Source of the DNA: Letharia columbiana
Taxonomy: Eukaryota; Ascomycota; Lecanoromycetes; Lecanorales; Parmeliaceae
Assembly: GCF_014066305.1 (NCBI RefSeq)
Contig: NW_023501037.1
Location: forward strand, 1,364,501-1,428,500
Direction: 5' to 3'
Length of the DNA: 64,000 nt
Made by a program: the position numbers and the translations under genes. The notes below the pieces were generated by a model. That model worked only from the letters and a program-made list of their open reading frames with translations, did no database searches and was not told the DNA's origin. Positions 12,447-22,694 of the stretch are shown piece after piece (position 1 is the stretch's first letter; every line of letters begins with the position of its first letter).

Positions 12447-13695
12447 ATGTCAATCAAGGCTGGAAAAGGATCATCGGATTCAAATGTCAAAGAGCACTTC
12501 TGCCGCCGATTCAAGCAAGAGGAAACCTGTAAGTATCAGTCGCATCTTCAAGAACGTCTTTGACATTCAAATCTAGCGCTCCAAGAGCAGATGAACCGCT
12601 TGAAGGAAACCGCCCTACAGCCAGTCGAGCGAGTGAACATAACGGATCAATGTCTAGCCAGCATATCCCAGCTTTCCAATGAGGTCAAGGATGCCTCAGC
12701 TTATCTCCCAGCCTACGACCAACGCACTTATTCTACGGTCTTTACAGTGTTTCTCTGTCAAGCCTCGAGCGATGCTAATAGAGCGGGCAGCTTAACAGGC
12801 GGTCAGGTCTCTTGATGAAGAATTACAGGGAATACGCAATGCTTCTGCTCCGAAGCGCAGGTTTGCATTTAAGAAAAACGTTGCGCAGAAAAATTCCGCC
12901 AACTCTAGCAATGAACCTTCGGAAGACTTCTCAGGCCAAAGCCGGGCAGCTACTGGCGACAGTGCTAAGATAGCTTTCTTGAACGAGCCTGATTACGATA
13001 GTAGCGACCAGAAAGGAAACCAGGACAGTCTCGATGCTGGGCCCGTTTCAGGGGCTGCAGGTGCTATCACGATCACATCACTTTCATCCACTCATCACAG
13101 ACTCGAATCTGCTTCTTCAGAACCGGGCTCATCGATATCAATCACAAAAATTGACCACAGCGCCGTCGACCTCTCCGACTCATTATCAAGACCCTTTGCA
13201 ACGCTAGCCATCAATTCTGTGACCGAAAGTCTCATAATCTGCGGCAGAACCAGTGGCGCCGCGCATATCACAGGCGTCGAGAACAGCACTCTGATCGTTT
13301 GGAGTCGTCAAATGCGTATGCATGAGTGCAAGAGCTGTCTTGTGTATTTGCGTTGCGGCAGTAGACCGATCATCGAAGACTGCAAGGGTATACGGTTCAC
13401 GCCGTTTCAGCCCGTCTATGTAAGTATTCCCTTCGTTAAACTTTAGCTGTTCTCGTTCATGATTTGACGTTAGAATACCACTGAATCATCACGGCCAAAG
13501 TCTCCAAATATGTGGGATCAAGTCGATGATTTTAAGTGGCTGAGAGCGGAGCATAGTCCGAATTGGAGTACGTTGCAGCCAGGTGATGAAGGTACAATAG
13601 GGAGCGGGCCATGGGAGGCCATCAAATCGTTCATTTCCACTGGGTGTACCCTCCCGGAGCTTGATGACTTGCTCAGAGCTGCGAAGGTGATATGA
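12447..13695 (+). CDS. tbcc: Tubulin-folding cofactor C
   Basis: Four exons (12447-12528, 12577-12737, 12799-13419, 13474-13695) give 361 residues. The N-terminal part (MSIKAGKGSSDSNVKEHFCR and following, to about residue 100) is a predicted helical spectrin-like tubulin-binding region containing YLPAYDQRTYSTAVRSL. A linker rich in Ser, Asn and Gln leads to the beta-helical C-CAP/cofactor C domain (about 180-330), with ESLIICGRTSGAAHITGVEN and VWSRQMRMHECKSC. In the latter, Arg254 of QMRMHE sits at the arginine finger that activates beta-tubulin GTP hydrolysis. The protein acts in the cytosolic tubulin heterodimer assembly pathway. The second intron has a weak donor (GTCTTT), but the join restores the expected YSTAVRSLDEEL sequence and has a CTAAT branch site. 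Confidence 0.92.
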
Positions 13696-14158
13696 GAAGG
13701 AATTTTCGACCGTTGACTGGGTATGATTGGCAGCTGCTAACCCTTATGGTTCATTCGAACGCCGAAGGCGCTGGGTTAGCAGCCATCATCAGAAGTGATC
13801 CAACCGTCTGGAACCAAGTATGCCCTGAAGACCTCCAGTGAAAAGAGCCCGCATTGTCAGAAAAGAGCAATTTACTTTCCCAGATACATATCCCGCTATG
13901 CCTGCTCACACTAAAGACTTCCAAGAAATATGGTACGACTCCTTCTTTATTCCTGGATTCCCACTCGTCCTAGAATTGGGTTGGGAGCCATATGTACAAG
14001 CAGCAAGTCAGGAAGATAGACATATGAATAGTGAACATGTGTACAAGAAGCCCGAAAGGCTAGGAACCTTGGACTCGGAAGCTGATAAGCTGATGGTTGT
14101 TTCCAAAGCAAATTCCCTTTGGCTTTTTAGCATTGCAGCCTACCCTCCATAGAGAGCA
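13696..14158. other. Tail-to-tail interval with an 11 bp inverted repeat
   Basis: This lies between the convergent cofactor C and LDB17 genes. An inverted repeat with arms GCTGCTAACCC (13733-13743) and GGGTTAGCAGC (13773-13783) could form a hairpin with a 29 nt loop. The plus-strand open frame 13838-14152 has no recognisable content. Confidence 0.5.
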
Positions 14159-15822
14159 TTACGCCTCTCCCTCAACCTCGAACGGGCTCTTCTCCACACC
14201 CATTGCCTTCCCGATCCCATCATTACCGGCCGTTACCGCACCATTATTGATCGTTCCTGAACTGTCCACAATATTCCCAGTGTTTTCATTCGCCCTGTCA
14301 TCGTCCATTCGACTAGGAGTCTTCACCCCCGGTTTCTCCCTATGAGTAGTCACCTCCACAACGCTGAGACTGCTCTTCATCGCGCTCGGCAGATCGACAC
14401 TCAGCAATCGCTGCTTCATCCAAGTCGGACTCGAGCCAGACGCTTCCTCATCCTTCAACCATCCTACTCTGCCGCAACGTTCCACAAGTCTCTTTGTCGT
14501 CTCGTCTACAGCCCCGAAATGTTGATTATCATCCTCTGCCATCATAGCTAATAGTCTGACCAGCTCATTTCGCTTGTAATGCGGTGGATGCTTCAGCTGT
14601 GTGTGGGCGAGGAGGGGGTATAAGACGCGGAGGTAGGTGTGGCGTAGAGCGGTAGAGGAAGGAGGAAGGTCGAGCAAATTCCGCAGTATGATGTCGAGGA
14701 GGACGTGGAGGTCGTTGGTGTAAAAGTACTCGTACGTAGGCGGTGTGGTGAAGAGGAGATAGAGAAGTTTGAGAATGAGCAGCTGGAGGGAAGTTTCGCT
14801 CTCTCGGTTCAGGAGGAGGATGATATTCTCACCGAAGGTCTTGTAAGCGGACCCCTGAGCGGAAAGGATCTTCATGACTTTGTTTGTCAGAGGTGTACTT
14901 GGCGAGGTGGTTTGATTTGGGCTTGGGTCGTGAGCCGAGCACATGTATTGCTCGTTCAATATAAGCTGAACATATCAGCAAGACGGTCGCTTCTGTCCTC
15001 AACAGGACCCACATACCACGACTCGTATGACTGGATAGTGATAGGGATCGTTCACATCGTCGGATAAGCCCTCGATGATCTGGAACATGTACGCAACGAA
15101 TTCGTCTTCGATTAGTACTATCGCTTCTCGTCAGAATTCTCAAGCCCGTGAGGAAAGCCGAGGACAACGCTGACTTAAGTCTTCTATTCGCAATCGCTGT
15201 ATTCGTGACATTTCGTAAAGCAGTTCAAGCAGCATTCGATGCAAGCCCGCATCATCGTCTCTTCCCTCCTGTATTAATTCAAGCAGCCTTGGGAACCCAC
15301 CCTCCTCTTTCATCATCTCGAACGTGATGTCGTTTTGCTGGCCATCGAAGAGAAGAAATGCTATGATTAGGTGTAACGTGTCTGGGGAATCTTCCTGTTG
15401 CACATGAGCAGCTGATTGTGGATTAAGAGTGAGCGCGCCATACCTGCAGCAGGCTGTAGACAATCTGTCTGCGGACATAGTCTTTATTCTCGATGAAGAG
15501 AGAGGACTCGAGGAGTCTGTATGAGCAGCGGGCGATGTCATATTCGGTTTGTACGTATTCTCCTGTGCCGATACTCAGTCTTTCGCCCATTTTCTCTGTG
15601 GACAGTGGACAGCGCAGACCCTTGTAATTGGTGACAAAGGTCAAGTATGACCGTAGAGCATTGTCTATGAGCTCGTGTGACTGGCATTGTACGGAGACTA
15701 TCTCTTCAAGTTCTGAAAAGCAGGGTCAATGCGTGCGTTAGTGGAATGGTGGAGGCGCTGGCTTACACACCATCCCAGAACTGCTGCTCATTGTCTAAGG
15801 TGTAAGACACCTCAAACTCCAT
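14159..15822 (-). CDS. ldb17: Ldb17/Dip1 (SPIN90-like) actin regulator
   Basis: Five exons on the minus strand (15771-15822, 15444-15712, 15175-15394, 15017-15117, 14159-14965) give 482 residues. The protein begins [20 protein letters not shown] and is a helical, leucine-rich, armadillo-like domain up to about residue 390. Family-typical segments are [60 protein letters not shown] and [15 protein letters not shown]. The tail is rich in Ser, Thr and Pro. In fission yeast Dip1 activates Arp2/3 complex to make the first linear actin filament at endocytic patches, and budding yeast Ldb17 acts at the same sites. Donors GTGTGT and GTCAGC are less usual, but phases close and the joins restore conserved sequence. 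Confidence 0.9.
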
Positions 15823-16201
15823 TGCTCAAGTGACGACTGTCATGATCAGAGGCTGAAGGAGCAATTGTCGTTCAGTCTCCGTGACTCAGGAAGATTACTT
15901 AGTGTCATGGTTCACAAGCGCGGCAGGCGAATGGTCACGACGAACTAAGTAACGTGGATGAAAGCTCTAGTAAATTCGGTCCACAGCTCTTTCGCCATTC
16001 AATTCTCGGTGAATTCTTTGGGTCCTAGAGTACAAATACGCATATCTACTTGGTATAGTGACTCATAAGAATGACAACCTCCAGGCTCCGAGACAGCCCA
16101 ATTTGCTCAGACCAAAACCATACGCCATCAAATGCATAGCTTGCTTATGCCAATATACTTTCAACGCATCCATGACATTACTCATATCACACAGTGACTT
16201 A
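15823..16201 (-). other. Interval between LDB17 start and mannosidase end
   Basis: About 380 bp upstream of LDB17 and downstream of the mannosidase stop. It should hold the LDB17 promoter. No gene is seen. Confidence 0.45.
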
Positions 16202-19200
16202 TCATGTCGGCCTCTTGAATGGATGTGCTTCTGTGTTCCTGCTCAAGAGATTAGGAAATAGGAGTTGGGAGGGAAAAGGGTCGGTACTCACAGCACATAA
16301 TCATCCAGACTGACCACATCAGGCTCACTGAATAAGAGATAGAAATATTTGAGCGTCTCCGCCAACCAGAAGCTCTCCATTTCATCCAAGGCCACTGGCT
16401 TCTTGCTCGTAACATCTGATATCGCGGAAGCGCCATAGGTCGCAATGGTATGTTTTTCGATGGCCTTGAACATCTCCCAACCCTTTTCGCGCCAGTACTC
16501 GTCGCCGGTGGTGCGGTACATGACGAAAACGGATTCAATCGCCTCTGGTCTAAGGTTTGGTGAGCATCTACACTTCGTCTTTACAGTGAGAAGGGTAGTT
16601 CACCTGAGGAGATATCTGCCGCCCGTAACCTTGGTCATCCCTGCTGGTAATCTCTCATCGCTGATCCTAGCCTTCACGAACTCCTCGCGTGTAGGAATTG
16701 GTGGTGGGGTGTAAACCGTAGGTTTGGTTGTGCCGTTGGAGTGTTTCAACCCTGTTGCTTTGTCCTTGAGACCTAGGGTAGGCGCCTTTGATTTGTCCAA
16801 GTGTTGTTCCGCGGAAGTCTCCTCAACCATGGACTCTTCATTTGTCTTGATAGTCGATTCTGTGACTGTGTCCTTCGGTTCTTTGGGAATCGCTGCCGCT
16901 GTTGGTACAGCCTTTCCTCCTGCAGAGGCAATTGGGTTCTCTTCATTGAAGTCTCCAAGTTGCCTTTTGTGAAGATACTTTGAAGAAGCGTCAGCTTCTC
17001 CGGCCTTGGTCATGAGCTCATCAATCTCTCCTTCCAAGAGAGCAGCTTTTGGCTTTATAGACTTGTCTACTTTCGATTCGGAGATGGCACTTTCAACGAA
17101 TTGTGCATCACCTTTCTTACCAATTGACCCTTTCGTTTGAGAGCTGATCAGTCCCGGAATGGACGAGGCCTTGGTGACTTTAGTCTGAGATGTCTTATCT
17201 CCCTTTCCTACAGGTTCGTCGAGGGGCGCTTTTTTCTTGGAGCTTAAGACAGCTTGCTGCCTCGAGATTCGGTTTTTCTCACGCAAGTCACCGAAAGGGT
17301 CGAGCGATTCATGCCACAGCGTTTCGTTCCATGGACAACTGTCCACATCTGGGCAAGGAATAGCTAAATAGCTTTCGGGCATAATACCTGTGTTCGTTGC
17401 TTCATAGGCCCACACACATCCGTCTGTAAGCTTCCAAGCGATGTCCATGTCATCCTCGCGATCGAAGACCTTGGCACCAATGGCGAACATAGCCCCGGCA
17501 AAGCAAGTGAGGTGTGTTCCCTCCGGCTTTAGGTCGACCTTATCGTCGGTAGGATTCTTTCTCTCGGCGACCTTGGCTAAACCTGCATGTAAAATATGTC
17601 TTTTCTCGTTGGGTATCATGGGGCGAAACAAGAGATTCTTGATGGTGCTGTCTGCCGCCATCTCGTACATAGCTCGATACTTCTCTTCCAAGCCTCCAAG
17701 AAGCATGTATTCTTTTGGCAGGTATTCGTACATAGAATCCGCCTGGCCACCAATTCCGAATTCTTCGCTCGATGTGTACGGCGGTGATGCGAGGCCTTGC
17801 GGCTCACACTCTGCGGGTTTTGAAACAGGGTCCGTGGAGACCTCTCTCTTTACCAAAGCACTGGCGGCAGAAGACTTCTGAGCGGAATCATGCGATTCGT
17901 GGTTGACATGCGTGGCTGCTTCGACGCTACTATCAGGAGCTTCAGGCAAAAATGCGCTTTTTGATTCTGCTGGACTCTTTGCTCCCGCTTTCCTCACCTC
18001 ATCCACTGCGTCCACAAGACCACCCTCACTTTTTGACTGGAGATCCTCCTCAGCCTTGATTCTCCTCGCCGGGCCTTCATCTAAGAGACTCGGACTATCT
18101 GCCGCTGCAGCTTTATCCTCGGCAATTAGCAGCGGTTTCAAATTTGTGGGTCCTTTCCTTGTCGGATGGTCATATTTCGTTTGTGGAGCCTGCTCTGGTT
18201 TCTTGCATCCCGAGGCATCGACTTTCAGGGGCCATAGGCCAGGCATTCTGGTGTCATTCTGCCAGATCTCAAACTCATTGGTAATTCGAGCAACTGCATC
18301 ATAATACCTTGCCTCTTTCGTGATCTGTGCAAGCCTCGTGAATTCAACTGATAGAGACCCCAACTCCGCAAGAACGACTCTCGTTTTTGCTCGGTGAGGC
18401 TGAGAGGCGAAGGTGCTGCGAAAATGTAAGTGGATGTACATTGCAATAGCTCATTTGCAGACTCACGGCTTCCACATATAGAAGGTCATAGGCATGCGGT
18501 TTGGTGTGTCAAAGGCACCCATGAGGATATCCGCCAACTCCACGGCTTTATCCAAAAGTACTTTATATGTGCCACCACTTATGTCATACGCAGCAACAAG
18601 GCCTCCAAGATATCGAATAACGGTCTCGAACAGCGGTATGTCGTTCCTCGCACTTGTAGTGAAGTCTATCTCCTTGACAGCGTCTACAGCTTCCTCAAAT
18701 TCGTCCTTCAAGTCCATCATCCACAATGTATCCAAAGTATCTACCAGTGTTGCGCCCCATCCGCAAAATGGGTTGCGATGCTTGCCAGATATTGGGGACA
18801 ACTCGTCTTGCCTCCACGCCTTCGATCTGTATCCATCCCAAGAGAATGAGAAGGCCTTTTTGATGATTTCTCTTTTGTCTTCTCGAGCTGCCTTATCGCT
18901 TGCAGATTCGGCTGTGAATTTGTGCTGAATCTGTGGAATTGCTTTCGGCTTCCCTGTAGGTAGTTGTATAATGTCCTCGGTCGGGATAGGGAAGTGCTCT
19001 GGCTGCTGGCTCCAGTGAATCTTGGGGATGCCTGTCTCCGCAATTATCTCCATTCTGCCTTTCCCACTCTCGGGTTCAATGATGGGGTCTGCTGGGCCAG
19101 TCTCGACTTTTGTTGTCTTGTTGGCGGGTGTAGACGTAGCAGTTGGGGCAACCTTGCCTGCTGATAGAGGCTTGTCCCCAGCGACCGAATCGCCATATCT

Positions 19201-19536
19201 AGAAGCTGACTTCACGAGAGATGTTGGTTTGGCTCGGGACTCCGGCTCCTGTGCTGCGGCAATAGATGGCCTTGCAGTCCCCGAGTCTGCGAGACTATGC
19301 ACAGCTATGGGCGCATTGATATCTTTGGCATTCGATCTTTCTTCACTATCTGAATCTTGCTCTGATTTCGAAGCTGGTGGAGAGGAAGATTCAATCTTTT
19401 GGCCAAAGTTCTTAAGCCCCTCGACGCTCGCCGCACCCGCGCTCTCGAGACCGCCTAAGGTTGTGAAATGGTATAATGCACCGACTGCAATGACAGCAAA
19501 GACCAGGAAAACCCGGTATCGGCGCATTCTAAACAT
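16202..19536 (-). CDS. Class I alpha-1,2-mannosidase (GH47) with long disordered inserts
   Basis: Four exons on the minus strand (18467-19536, 16604-18415, 16292-16549, 16202-16238) give 1058 residues. [20 protein letters not shown] is a type II signal anchor, followed by a low-complexity stem to about residue 190. GH47 landmarks run in order: [79 protein letters not shown] (about 579-598), [20 protein letters not shown], and the C-terminal NTEAHP whose Thr binds calcium. The enzyme trims alpha-1,2-linked mannose from N-glycans in the ER or Golgi. It is about twice the usual length because two charged, Ser/Lys-rich inserts (about residues 427-570 and 742-928) interrupt the catalytic barrel. 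Whether it is a processing mannosidase or an EDEM/Htm1-like degradation factor cannot be settled from this. Confidence 0.9.
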
Positions 19537-20235
19537 GTTGAAGGCCGGAGGTGGTCCCGTGTCCCCTGAGCTCTGGCGGGCTCAAAAGTCGCCCACGCGG
19601 AGCGTTATTCCTTCAGGTAGGGACAGGAAAGTTCCATTGACAACACCTAGGCCTACTTAAAGATGGAAGTACGATAGTGGGATCAACTTTGCTCAAGACC
19701 TTGGTGGGTAAAGATGAGAATGATCTAAATTGATTGGCTAGATATCTCCTCTCCTTTTCGAGTTTCAACGTCTTTTACTTTTCACGCAGCGCCGCAGAAG
19801 GACTAGAGTTGCGGGAAGTTATTTAAGGTAGGGCTTGGCTACCTTACCACTCACCTTTCCCCAGGCCCACACCACCCATGCCAGATTTTCACCAGGCACT
19901 CCATGATCCATCAGAGCGATTTCTTTGCATTTTCGTCTTCAACGGACGATTCTGGTCATGGCGGGTGGTATTGCGGAGCAAAGCTATGGAACAGAATACA
20001 GTCCGTTGGAGGTAAGGTCTCTGTATATGGATACTCCATGCAAAAAAGGATGTTGTAGCAGTCGAGGCTTCATGTGGGGTATCTTCATTGACAGTTGCTA
20101 TCTATTGTTCGCTTCCGCGTAGGTGCATTGCGAACATGTCTAGAATACAAACGCTGATGCTTTCTGTCATCCCAAGTAGCTGCATAGATGGAAGACATGC
20201 AAGTACTCCCACCCGAAAGCTCTCTGTAATAGTTA
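19537..20235 (-). promoter_or_regulatory. Mannosidase promoter region
   Basis: About 700 bp upstream of the mannosidase start and downstream of the CCT6 stop. No gene is supported. It has scattered AAGGTA/TACCTT motifs near 19828-19854. Confidence 0.4.
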
Positions 20236-22336
20236 CTAGCCCTCGCCTTCTCCGGGCCCAGGACCTTGTTGACGCCCCTGTGTGCGATTAGCCTTTGTTT
20301 TCAACGGTGTCACCTCTTTACCCACCATCTGCCTTGCTTTCAGTAGCTCATCACACAGTAGGAGGTTGGAAGCTATGCCGGAACTCGATGCAATACAGTT
20401 CCTCAAAACACGGAACGAATCGTATACCCCTTCTTGAATTGGATCCATTGGCTCGCCCGTCACTAAGTTCAGGCCAACGATGTTGCCCTCCACTTGCTCG
20501 TCCTGCAGTGCAGCCACTATTGGATAGGATCAGCACTGACAGGTAGGGGACGTGGGGTTCCTGAGCTTACGACAATCTTGGATGTCATGACCGGAATTTG
20601 CGGCAAGAGTCTTTGGTATTACCAAAAGAGCGTCTGCGAATGCTGAGACTCCATACTTCGCCTTTCCTCTTACCTGCCTCCTGAAAGCTTCGCTTGAGAG
20701 GTGTGCAGCGCACGCTATTTGAAAGGCTCCTGCACCTGGCACAACGCTCTTGTCGACAATCATGTTGTAAACGCTTCGCAGTCCGTCTCGGACTGCATCT
20801 GTAATTTGCATAATGGTATGTGTGTTGGGACCTTTGATGAGGAGCGTAACCGATTTTGGGTCTTTTACATCCTCCTGTTAATTGGTTGGTAAGAAACCTT
20901 CTCGTGCGCGCAAGCAAAGCATTGGCCACTTACGACAAATGTGTACTTCTCTTCCCCAAGCTGATGTTCATACACAAGTCCAGCCCATCCAAGGACGTCC
21001 GGGGTCAGGTCATCTACACTGTTTTGAGCTGTACCGCCACAAACAAGCTGCAACCTCTCCATATTCCTCCTCTTCGCTCTCCGAAGTGCGAAGATGCCGT
21101 TCTTAACCAGGACATCGAGACTTAATGGATCAATCCCCTTCTGGTTGATGATAACAAATCCCTTTTTTGGGTCATTGCCACAAACTTCCTTCTTGAGTTC
21201 AACGATTTTTCTAAGTTTATCGTCTACGAATCTCCTTTCGCTCTCCACGAGCTTCTCGCGTTGGTCTGCGCTCGAATAGTAGAAGCCTGAATTTACTTCT
21301 GACTTCTCGTACTCTAAGCTGACGTTCAGTGTCAGGATAAACGCATTTTCCACGCGCTTGGGCATGTCTGGGTGTCGTGCTCCGTGGTCTAGTGCAAGCC
21401 CACGGATGAGGGATGTATCTGAAGCTGTCCGATGCTGCATCTTCATTATCTCAATCATGAACAGATCTGGTTTTGCAGGAGGATGGTATATAGACAAAAC
21501 TGCGTCTACAATGGCCGGAGTAAGCTTTTCGGCCAGTGTACCATTCAGCTTGGTGGCGAGTGAGGTGCGGGCAACGGAGAGAAGAAGCTCTCGATCAACC
21601 TCTTTCTGCAATTTGAAGGTGTCGAGGAACTGCAACGAGTCGAGACTTAGCCCCTTCCTCTCCAGCAGACGCCACAGAACCCACCTTCAAAGTCTCTGTT
21701 TTCGCAATCTCGTAGCCGTCTGTGATAATCCGGGGATGCAGACCTTCAGATATATGCCTGTCTGCCTGCTTGAGTAGCTCTCCTACCATCAGAACCACCG
21801 AGGTTGTGCCGTCTCCTGTAATGTCATCCTGAGCAGTAGCCGCTCTTGCTATCATAACCTTTTCGAATAAGCGTTTCAATCGCAGACCGAAACGGGCATA
21901 CGTACTGCGGTAGGATTTTGTATTTGCTGAAAATTTCTTAGCCGTACCCTGTAAAAGGTGATCAACAATGCAATACCATTTCTCTTAGCAGTACGTTTCC
22001 ATCCTTTGTCAATTTGATCTATGAACACATGAGCTAATATGCTCCAAAGGCCCTATAGCCAGATGGTCAACACATACTGCTCCAGCTCCGTCAACCAGCC
22101 TGAGATGTGTCAGTATTCTTTTTCCAGAGGTTGTAAGGAGACACGTGCATTTTTATGGTCCCCGTCGGACCGAGGTTGGATTTGAGGACATCTTGCAGGC
22201 CTTCTCCAGCAGAAATGTTGACTTTCAAAGCTTCACCTCGTCTCTAAATACACGTTAGCAAGCATGCTGATTCAGTAATGCGGAGATGGCTAACCCGTGA
22301 CTCCGCCTTTGGATTCAGGAGCTGCGCTGCAGACAT
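20236..22336 (-). CDS. cct6: T-complex protein 1 zeta subunit (CCT6)
   Basis: Nine exons on the minus strand: 22295-22336, 22149-22243, 22078-22099, 21977-22018, 21906-21926, 21685-21858, 20934-21629, 20571-20874, 20236-20516. They give 558 residues. The start [20 protein letters not shown], then [20 protein letters not shown], then [20 protein letters not shown] (GDGTT at 89-93, the nucleotide-binding loop) identify a group II chaperonin. The zeta-type sequence [10 protein letters not shown] and [20 protein letters not shown] agree. CCT6 is one of eight paralogous subunits of the cytosolic ring that folds actin and tubulin using ATP. Exon 5 is only 21 bp (QIQNPTA). Intron 2 (22100-22148) is best read as GC-AG. 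It shares a 358 bp divergent promoter with NOP56. Confidence 0.93.
21906..21926 (-). other. 21 bp micro-exon of CCT6
   Basis: This exon encodes exactly seven conserved residues (QIQNPTA) between a TTTCAG acceptor and a GTACGT donor. The frame is phase 0 on both sides. Confidence 0.85.
22100..22148 (-). other. GC-AG intron 2 of CCT6
   Basis: Joining AAAAAT|GCACGT to CTCAG|G restores the invariant chaperonin sequence TIKMLVDGAG. A GT donor 5 nt further downstream would add His-Val and has a poor consensus (GTCTCC). GCACGT equals the fungal donor GTACGT with T changed to C. Confidence 0.65.
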
Positions 22337-22694
22337 TGTGATGGAAAGAAAAAAATACACAGAGAAAAACCCTTGAGAAATTTATTTTCGTTAAGATGGA
22401 TTGCACAAATAAGTATCAACGCGCCGCTAATATTCAAGAACGCGGGCACCTGTTTCGGCAAACGCGGTTAAATTAGGCGAGAGATTAAAGTACTGACAGA
22501 GGAACGAGCTTTTGTAAAAATATGAAGATTGAACAGTGACCTCGATTCTCTTAAGAAGCTCATGCGCACACTCTCTCATAGGCATTGGACTCCGCATACC
22601 GTTTGTATAACTCTGAACAGGATTTCTCATCCTCTCAGGAGTTCCAGCGCACACTTTCTCCAAGTTTTGGGAGTCCGAATACCGTCTATGCAAC
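22337..22694. promoter_or_regulatory. Divergent CCT6/NOP56 promoter with an imperfect 46 bp direct repeat
   Basis: The 358 bp interval serves two outward-facing growth-related genes. Two 46 bp segments (22566-22611 and 22649-22694) match at roughly two thirds of positions, both starting GCACACT and containing ATACCGT. The second ends directly at the NOP56 ATG. Confidence 0.55.

Noticed and set aside
13838..14152. 104-residue plus-strand open frame
   Set aside because: It lies in a tail-to-tail interval and shows no domain, signal peptide or conserved pattern.
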